Assembly: GCA_031271275.1 (NCBI GenBank)
Contig: JAISWA010000147.1
Location: forward strand, 1 to 7,484
DNA: 7,484 nucleotides
From: Clostridiales bacterium
GTDB lineage: Bacteria > Bacillota > Clostridia > Lachnospirales > WQUN01
Direction: 5' to 3'
Shown here: positions 1 to 4,782 of the stretch, in pieces
Numbering within the stretch: the first letter of the stretch is position 1
How the letters are laid out: each line of letters opens with the position of its first letter
Translations under genes and position numbers: made by a program
The notes under the pieces: model-generated
What the model was told of the DNA's origin: nothing
Database searches by the model: none
The model's input: only the letters and a program-made list of their open reading frames with translations

Positions 1-156
1 GGTGAAACCGGCGCTACAGGCGCGACTGGCGTAGGAATTACCGGCGCAACCGGCGCTACGGGTGTGGGCATTACCGGAGCTACGGGCGCTACGGGTGAAA
101 CCGGCGCCACCGGCGCAACCGGCGTAGGAATTACCGGCGCGACCGGCGCTACGGGA
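1..156 (+). repeat. In-frame collagen-like repeat array (9- and 11-codon units)
   Basis: The block is built from two unit types. One encodes GET-GAT-GAT (27 bases); the other encodes GV-GIT-GAT-GAT (33 bases). The order seen is 9, 11, 11, 9, 11 codons. The Gly-Val-Gly-Ile-Thr step is at 28-42, 61-75 and 121-135. The copies differ mainly at third codon positions (GCT/GCG/GCA/GCC for Ala, ACC/ACG/ACA/ACT for Thr), which points to selection on the protein rather than very recent copying. The array continues beyond the left edge, so its total copy number is unknown. Confidence 0.9.
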
Positions 157-951
157 ACCTTTGCCACCGGAGCCACCTTGTTCTACACGGCATACAGCAC
201 CGGGGCGTCCGGCGTCATCCTTCCGATCCACATGGGCGATACGGTGTATTACGCGACCAATACGCCCAATAACGTCCTGATAAACGTAGCCACCGGAGCC
301 ACCGGGGCAGTCGTATTCATCGACGCCACCGGAGCCACCGGCGGAGCCGGCGGGCCGTACTATGTGAACCCGGGTACCGGGGCTTCCGGAGCGGTAGCGC
401 TTCTCAATTCGGCATTAAACTATATGACCTTCGCGGTTTCCGGTGCGTCCGGCGCGACCGGCGCGTCCGGCGCAAATATGAGAATCTCCGTGTCTTCAGG
501 TCCTAGCGGCCCCATCGTCACATTCGACGCGTCCTCGTTGGTGACGACGGTCAACAACCTGTTGATAGCGTCGTCCTATACCCCGAATATTGGCGAGATG
601 GCCACCGGCACCACCTACAACGGAAAACCGGTTTACCGACAGGCGTGGAAATTTGGCATTACGCAAGGCTCGTCAAGCCAGAATTTAGCGGACCTGCTTC
701 CCGCCGGGACGGTTGACGCCTTGGTAAACTCCGGCGGCAGCTTCATGACCGGTAACGCGAATGAAAGGTACAATATACCTTCCAGCTATATCGATTTGCA
801 GAACCCCGGCGGAGCGGGGCTTACTGTCAACAACCAGGTTTACGGCCATCCGGTCGTCACCTCCGCCAACGGGCTGCAGCTTGTCACTTTCTCATCCAGA
901 CCACGCAACAACCACGACGCCTTCGTTTGGGTCGATTACACCAAACCCTAA
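1..951 (+). CDS. Collagen-like Gly-Ala-Thr repeat surface protein with phage-tail-type C-terminal domain (5' partial)
   Basis: The frame is open from the first base, so the start lies upstream; 316 residues are visible before TAA. Residues 1-52 are Gly-X-Thr triplets (GET, GAT) broken by a recurring Gly-Val-Gly-Ile-Thr step. Residues 53-192 are less regular, with scattered ATGAT and GASG patches between beta-like stretches. Residues 193-316 form a compact domain containing GTTYNGKPVYRQ and ending HDAFVWVDYTKP. From memory this resembles the 'GTWIDGKP(I/L)Y ... YTKTTD' domain ending many Firmicute phage tail and surface proteins. Collagen-like stalks in bacteria form trimers projecting from spores, cells or phage tails, so a displayed stalk with a terminal head is likely. 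Valine GTG at 64 is an internal repeat codon, not a convincing start. A terminator follows. The collagen-like nature is confident; the location (exosporium, cell wall or virion) is unknown, and two glycosyltransferases lie downstream. Confidence 0.85.
   Translation, partial: GETGATGATGVGITGATGATGVGITGATGATGETGATGATGVGITGATGATGTFATGATLFYTAYSTGASGVILPIHMGDTVYYATNTPNNVLINVATGATGAVVFIDATGATGGAGGPYYVNPGTGASGAVALLNSALNYMTFAVSGASGATGASGANMRISVSSGPSGPIVTFDASSLVTTVNNLLIASSYTPNIGEMATGTTYNGKPVYRQAWKFGITQGSSSQNLADLLPAGTVDALVNSGGSFMTGNANERYNIPSSYIDLQNPGGAGLTVNNQVYGHPVVTSANGLQLVTFSSRPRNNHDAFVWVDYTKP
163..341 (+). repeat. Three dispersed copies of a 15-base direct repeat encoding Ala-Thr-Gly-Ala-Thr
   Basis: GCCACCGGAGCCACC occurs identically at 163-177, 289-303 and 325-339; the last two copies extend to 17 bases with GG. 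All are in the coding frame. Their codons are fixed (GCC ACC GGA GCC ACC), unlike the mixed codons of the upstream array, so these copies seem to have spread separately within the middle of the gene. Confidence 0.8.
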
Positions 952-974
952 GCCGTTAAGTCAGGCACTGTGCG

Positions 975-1007
975 GGGGAGCTTTCTTCACGGAAGCTCCC
1001 CTGTTTC
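975..1007 (+). terminator. Stem-loop terminator after the collagen-like gene
   Basis: The left arm GGGGAGCTTTC (975-985) pairs with GGAAGCTCCCC (991-1001) around a five-base loop TTCAC. The stem is 11 pairs with one T-G wobble. It is followed by TGTTTC, a short and imperfect T-run, so it is a good hairpin with a weak tail. It lies 24 bases past the stop codon and separates this gene's transcript from the glycosyltransferase genes. Confidence 0.75.
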
Positions 1008-1049
1008 ATTTCGAAGCCATAAGCGGCACAAGCACAAGCTGCCCGCGCA

Positions 1050-1055
1050 TATACT
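1050..1055 (+). promoter_or_regulatory. Possible -10 element (TATACT) upstream of the glycosyltransferase genes
   Basis: TATACT differs from the consensus TATAAT at one base and lies in the 150-base gap after the terminator, about 50 bases before the ATG. A promoter is expected here because the terminator should isolate the downstream genes. No convincing -35 hexamer sits 16-18 bases upstream (CACAAG or similar), so this is a weak call. An alternative sigma factor or terminator read-through would also fit. Nothing else recognisable is in the gap apart from the ribosome binding site. Confidence 0.25.
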
Positions 1056-1089
1056 TTATGGGTTGGGTATTCCCGCGATTCTGTTGAAT

Positions 1090-1095
1090 AAGGGG
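1090..1095 (+). promoter_or_regulatory. Ribosome binding site of the first glycosyltransferase gene
   Basis: AAGGGG lies 7 bases before ATG 1103 and fixes this start. The context AGGGGCGG plus start plus AG recurs, with the same spacing, ahead of the kinase gene at 4770. Confidence 0.75.
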
Positions 1096-1102
1096 CGGTG
1101 TC

Positions 1103-3082
1103 ATGAGATTTTCGGCATGTTGGATTGTAAAGAACGAGGAAGAAAATTTAAAAAAGTCAATCATGAGCGTGAAAGGCTGCGCGGAGGAACTGATCGTGGT
1201 GGATACCGGCTCCACCGACGGCACGGTGCGCGTCGCCGAGGAATGCGGCGCGCGGGTGGCGCATTTTACCTGGATCGGGGATTTTTCCGCAGCCAGAAAT
1301 TATGCCCTGTCGCTTACCAAGGGCGAGCTTGTCATCTTCCTCGACGCGGACGAATATTTTCAGCCGGGGCTGACCAAGGCGGACGGGGCTGTTTTCAGCG
1401 CGCTTTTTGAAGACGCGCGGCTGTGCGGTCTTGGCTTCAGCACCCGCGAGATGGATAAGGCGACCGGAGTCTGCCGGGATATTAGCCTGCGGCTGCGGGT
1501 CTTACGCAGGGGCGTCGTCCGTTTCGAAGGCATGATTCATGAAACCCCGGCGAGGACGGACGGCACGGAACCGGAATGGAAACTGATGGAGCATTATGTG
1601 CTGGTTCACACCGGGTACTCGGACGCGGTTCTCATGCAAAAGTTCCGCCGCAACATCGAAATCTTAGAAGCGGAGAGGGAAACCCTCACAGACCCGCTGA
1701 AGCTGTATTTTAACGCGATGTACCTGCTGCGGGATTCTTTTAACTTCGATGATTATGACAAAGCCGCCCGATACCTGACCTACACGCTTTCGCATCATGA
1801 ACTCCATAAGGCGGTGTATTCCGCCTCCGCCAGCGGGTACCTGCGGTATTTTTATACTGCGGTTCACGCGGCGGAAGCGCGCCGGGACCATTTCAGCAGA
1901 AAAGAGATTTACCACAAACTGTTCGGGAGCTTGAAGGAGCTGTACGCCGGAGGATGGGACGCGCTTCCGGCAGAGATACATTATCAGCTCAGGTTCGACT
2001 ACCGGGACGACCGCTTCCTGCGGGAAGTGGAGGAAGTCGCCCCCTCGCTTCTGAAGGCGCTTACCGTGGAAGTGCCCGACCGCCGCCTCATAGAGGCGAG
2101 AATATTCGAGCAAGCGGCGGAAGCCTGCCATATGCGGGGGGACAGGATGAAAACCTGCCTTTACGCGTACCGCGCCCTCGAATGTATGCCGGCTATTGAG
2201 GGAAGGCCGCTGCTGCTGCTTTTACATTCCCTTAAAGACCACCCGTTAAGCGACGCGAAGCGCATCCTGAAATCCGCTGCCCTGCCCGGACGCCCCGATG
2301 TGGCGGGTCAGGTAATAGCCTTATTGGACGCGAAGGGCGAACGGGAGCGGTTGTTCCGGAGCGCCGAGCCGTTGGGGCTGTTCCCGCCGGAAAACAGCTT
2401 TGCCGGTATCATGGGCGCGCGGGAAACGGCGGAGAGCCGCACCGCCCTTTTCAGGCTCAAAGCCGAAAAACTTTTCGCGCGTATGCGTTACGGGGATATT
2501 TTGAGCGAACCGGACGCGGTCTTTGCCGCCGAGCGGCATTATGTATGCGCTTATTATGTCGCCTATGCGCTGCTTATGCAGGGGGAATACGAAAAAGCCT
2601 GCGATATCGTTACGCGGCATATATCCAATGGGGCGGCGAATCAAGCGCTGTTGAGCATACTGTTGGTTACGGCGGAAAAAATGCCGGAGCCGAAGGCGGC
2701 GGAGGCAAGGCGGCGCTATGAGGCGGTGATGGGTATCGTAAGCGAGGTCGTGGATTTGCAGGACGTGATAAACACCGGCACGGTCTACGGAGCCGACCCG
2801 CAAAAGGAAAAGCGCCTTATGGCGGAAATGCCGTTTTCCGATTTTCTGGCGGCGTATGAAAGGGACAAAAGCAAACCGGTGACGGATTTTTTGCTAAAAT
2901 CCCATGAAAGGGCCGTCACGGTTTTTGAAAGAAACGGCTGCGTGCTGACGGCAGCCGAATCGTACCGGCTGCTGCTCGCCAAATGGCATGACCGGGAGGG
3001 GAGCATCCGCCATTTAATCAGGCTTTTCGGCGAAAGCGGAAACCATGAAGCGGCTGCGCGGATAAAGGGATGGATGTTATGA
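1103..3082 (+). CDS. Family-2 (SunS-like) glycosyltransferase with long helical/TPR-like C-terminal region
   Basis: 659 residues. Residues 1-175 form a GT-A family-2 domain, which uses a nucleotide-sugar donor. Visible marks are WIVKNEEE (7-14), the nucleotide-binding VDTGSTDGT (33-41), the metal-binding DAD of FLDADE (81-83), FEGMIHET (141-148) and VLVHTGYS (166-173); the last two are typical of the SunS/beta-4-glucosyltransferase-like subgroup. From about residue 195 the protein is alpha-helical and reads like degenerate TPR repeats, for example CAYYVAYALLMQGEYEKA. Such tails commonly bind partners or acceptor proteins. No signal peptide or membrane helix is seen, so it should be cytoplasmic. 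Its stop overlaps the start of a close paralogue. The upstream Thr-rich collagen-like protein is a plausible acceptor (inference). Sugar and acceptor cannot be read from the sequence. Confidence 0.9.
   Translation: MRFSACWIVKNEEENLKKSIMSVKGCAEELIVVDTGSTDGTVRVAEECGARVAHFTWIGDFSAARNYALSLTKGELVIFLDADEYFQPGLTKADGAVFSALFEDARLCGLGFSTREMDKATGVCRDISLRLRVLRRGVVRFEGMIHETPARTDGTEPEWKLMEHYVLVHTGYSDAVLMQKFRRNIEILEAERETLTDPLKLYFNAMYLLRDSFNFDDYDKAARYLTYTLSHHELHKAVYSASASGYLRYFYTAVHAAEARRDHFSRKEIYHKLFGSLKELYAGGWDALPAEIHYQLRFDYRDDRFLREVEEVAPSLLKALTVEVPDRRLIEARIFEQAAEACHMRGDRMKTCLYAYRALECMPAIEGRPLLLLLHSLKDHPLSDAKRILKSAALPGRPDVAGQVIALLDAKGERERLFRSAEPLGLFPPENSFAGIMGARETAESRTALFRLKAEKLFARMRYGDILSEPDAVFAAERHYVCAYYVAYALLMQGEYEKACDIVTRHISNGAANQALLSILLVTAEKMPEPKAAEARRRYEAVMGIVSEVVDLQDVINTGTVYGADPQKEKRLMAEMPFSDFLAAYERDKSKPVTDFLLKSHERAVTVFERNGCVLTAAESYRLLLAKWHDREGSIRHLIRLFGESGNHEAAARIKGWML
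3064..3070 (+). promoter_or_regulatory. Ribosome binding site that decides the start of the second glycosyltransferase
   Basis: AAAGGGA, inside the end of the previous gene, lies 8 bases before ATG 3079. An ATG at 3070 is in the same frame, but it begins at the last base of this site and leaves no spacing. The 3079 start also aligns exactly with the paralogue (MKFSACW against MRFSACW) and forms an ATGA stop/start overlap, so translation is probably coupled. Confidence 0.75.
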
Positions 3083-4734
3083 AATTTTCGGCTTGTTGGA
3101 TTGTTAAAAACGAGGAGGAAAATATTGAAAAATCCATCCTAAGCGTAAAGGACTGCGCGGAAGAATTGATTGTGGTGGACACCGGGTCAACGGACGGCAC
3201 GGTGCGCGCCGCCGAGCAATGCGGCGCAATGGTGGCGCGTTTTGACTGGGTCAGCGACTTTTCCGCCGCGAGGAATTACGCGCTGTCGCTCGCTTCCGGC
3301 GAATTTGTCCTGTTCCTTGACGGGGACGAGTATTTTTACCCGTCGCTGACCGCGGCGGACGGCGAGCGCTTCGCTGAAATATTTGAAGAAACGGAAGCGG
3401 ACGTCCTTGACCTCCACTCCATTGAAATAGAAAAGGAAAGCGGTTTCGTCCACGGCGTGCGTATCAGAAAGCGCTTGCTTCGCAGGGCAGTCGTTCATTA
3501 CGAAGGCAGGGTGCACGAAACCCCCGTGCTTGCCGACGGGAGAGACCCGAAAGCGTCGCTGTTGGAAAATTACAAAATGATTCATACGGGCGCGTCGAGA
3601 AGCGTCGTACCGCAAAAGATTAAACGCAACTTAGCGATTATAGAGGAGGAGCAAAAAAGCATCGACGACCCCCTAAGCCGGTATTTAAACGCCATTTACC
3701 AGATGCGGGAATCTTTCTTCCTCGGGGATATCTACAAAGCCGCCGACTACCTTATGTACCTGTTGGCGCACCACGAGCATCACGGGGACGCGTACAGCGC
3801 CTTCCCCGCCGAATACCGGAAATATTATTACACCGCAATCCATGTGGTGGAGATGAAGCGCGTCGGTTTCAGCCGAAAAGAGGTTTACGAAAAGCTGTTC
3901 AAGGTCATCAAGGAACGCTGCGCCGGCAGCCGGGACGGTATGTTGGCGGACCTGCACTATCAGCTCCGGTTCGACTATCGGGACGACCGCTTCCTGCGGG
4001 AATTAGCGGAAGTGGAGCCGAAGCTTCCGGCGGATATGTCCATGGAACTTCCGGACTGCCGGCTCATTGAGGCGAGAATATTCGCCCAGGCGGCGGAAGC
4101 TGCCCATATGCGCGGCGACAGGAAAAGGACCTGCCGCTACGCCTATCGCGCGTTGGCATGTACGCCGGTTTTAGAAGATCGGCCCTTGCTGCTCCTTTTG
4201 TATTCCCTCAAAGGCTGCCCGCTAAAAGAGGCGGAGAGCGTCTTAAAATCCGCCGCCCTGCCAAGCCGTCCCGACATAGCGGCGGAAGTGATTACGGTAT
4301 TGAACGCGGAGGATGCCTGTGAGCGGCGGTTCGACAATGCCAGGCCGCCGGAGGTATTCCCGCCGGAAATCCGCCATGCCCCCATTACGGGCGAGGAAGA
4401 ACCGGAGCGGACGCGTATCTCGCTTTTCCGGTCGGAAGCCGAAAAGCGGTTCGCAAGGATGCGCTACGGGGATATACTGAGGGATTCGGACGCTTCTTTT
4501 ATGGCGGCGAAAGATTTTATATGCGCCTATTACGTCGCCTACGCTTACCTGATGCGGGAGGATTACGTCAAAGCCCACGGCATTGTCGCGCCTCACATTA
4601 AAAGCGGGATGGCGAATCAAGAACTGTTAAGCATACTGTCGGTGGTTGCGGAAAAAGCGCGGGAACCCTTGGCGGCGGAAGCAGGGGAACTTTATGAGGG
4701 GGCGATGGCAGCGCGGTTTCTTGATTTTTTATAA
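3079..4734 (+). CDS. Second family-2 (SunS-like) glycosyltransferase, paralogue of the upstream gene with a shortened C-terminus
   Basis: 551 residues from ATG 3079. It shares the GT-A layout of its neighbour: WIVKNEEE (7-14), VDTGSTDGT (33-41), a metal-binding DGD (81-83, where the neighbour has DAD), YEGRVHET (141-148) and a KMIHTGAS segment near 166-173. By eye, residues 1-86 match the neighbour at 69 of 86 positions. The helical region is also well matched (HYQLRFDYRDDRFLRE, RLIEARIF, RMRYGDIL, CAYYVAYA). The two proteins are colinear with no net gap to Met543. Then this one ends AARFLDFL, while the neighbour continues for 116 residues. The catalytic domain is intact, so it is probably functional rather than a pseudogene. 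Residues 87-136 differ sharply from the neighbour, so donor or acceptor may differ. Confidence 0.88.
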   Translation: MKFSACWIVKNEEENIEKSILSVKDCAEELIVVDTGSTDGTVRAAEQCGAMVARFDWVSDFSAARNYALSLASGEFVLFLDGDEYFYPSLTAADGERFAEIFEETEADVLDLHSIEIEKESGFVHGVRIRKRLLRRAVVHYEGRVHETPVLADGRDPKASLLENYKMIHTGASRSVVPQKIKRNLAIIEEEQKSIDDPLSRYLNAIYQMRESFFLGDIYKAADYLMYLLAHHEHHGDAYSAFPAEYRKYYYTAIHVVEMKRVGFSRKEVYEKLFKVIKERCAGSRDGMLADLHYQLRFDYRDDRFLRELAEVEPKLPADMSMELPDCRLIEARIFAQAAEAAHMRGDRKRTCRYAYRALACTPVLEDRPLLLLLYSLKGCPLKEAESVLKSAALPSRPDIAAEVITVLNAEDACERRFDNARPPEVFPPEIRHAPITGEEEPERTRISLFRSEAEKRFARMRYGDILRDSDASFMAAKDFICAYYVAYAYLMREDYVKAHGIVAPHIKSGMANQELLSILSVVAEKAREPLAAEAGELYEGAMAARFLDFL

Positions 4735-4769
4735 CCCGCGTGATAGGCTAAACATTGATTTTTGAGAAC

Positions 4770-4775
4770 AGGGGG
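4770..4775 (+). promoter_or_regulatory. Ribosome binding site fixing the GTG start of the sensor kinase
   Basis: AGGGGG lies 7 bases before GTG 4783. The TTG at 4781 is followed at once by TGA in its own frame and so cannot be the start. The 48-base gap after the glycosyltransferase stop shows no terminator-like hairpin, so co-transcription with the upstream pair is possible. Confidence 0.7.
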
Positions 4776-4782
4776 CGGAATT

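Larger units (their letters stand above)
1103..4734 (+). repeat. Tandem gene duplication of the glycosyltransferase unit
   Basis: The segment 1103-2731 (codons 1-543) and the segment 3079-4707 are homologous direct repeats encoding colinear proteins. Similarity is visible at DNA level near the starts, for example TTTTCGGC followed shortly by TTGGATTGT in both. The many silent and replacement differences indicate an old duplication. The second unit lacks the last part of the first. Confidence 0.85.

Noticed and set aside
1..156. The regular short repeats as a possible CRISPR array or non-coding satellite
   Set aside because: The units are 27 or 33 bases without unique spacers, vary mainly at third codon positions and keep an open frame, so they are protein-coding collagen repeats.
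1063..1089. TTGGGT and TTGAAT as a -35/-10 promoter pair before the first glycosyltransferase
   Set aside because: The 15-base spacing is short and transcription would begin within or after the ribosome binding site, leaving no leader.
970..1410. A 146-codon + strand reading frame starting at the terminator hairpin
   Set aside because: It overlaps the terminator and the glycosyltransferase start in another frame, is Arg-rich in the way expected of a frame-shifted GC-rich gene, and has no ribosome binding site.
1664..2131. Long antisense reading frames (also 2321-2803, 3187-3615, 4846-5328 and 5737-6039)
   Set aside because: Each lies fully opposite a well-supported gene, lacks a recognisable domain or start signal and is explained by GC-rich codon bias.
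3070..3078. An earlier ATG giving three extra residues (Met-Asp-Val) on the second glycosyltransferase
   Set aside because: The ribosome binding site abuts this ATG, and the paralogue begins at the position equivalent to 3079.
3079..4734. The second glycosyltransferase as a pseudogene
   Set aside because: The catalytic motifs are intact, the frame is unbroken for 551 codons, and it has a good ribosome binding site with a coupled start; only the tail is missing.
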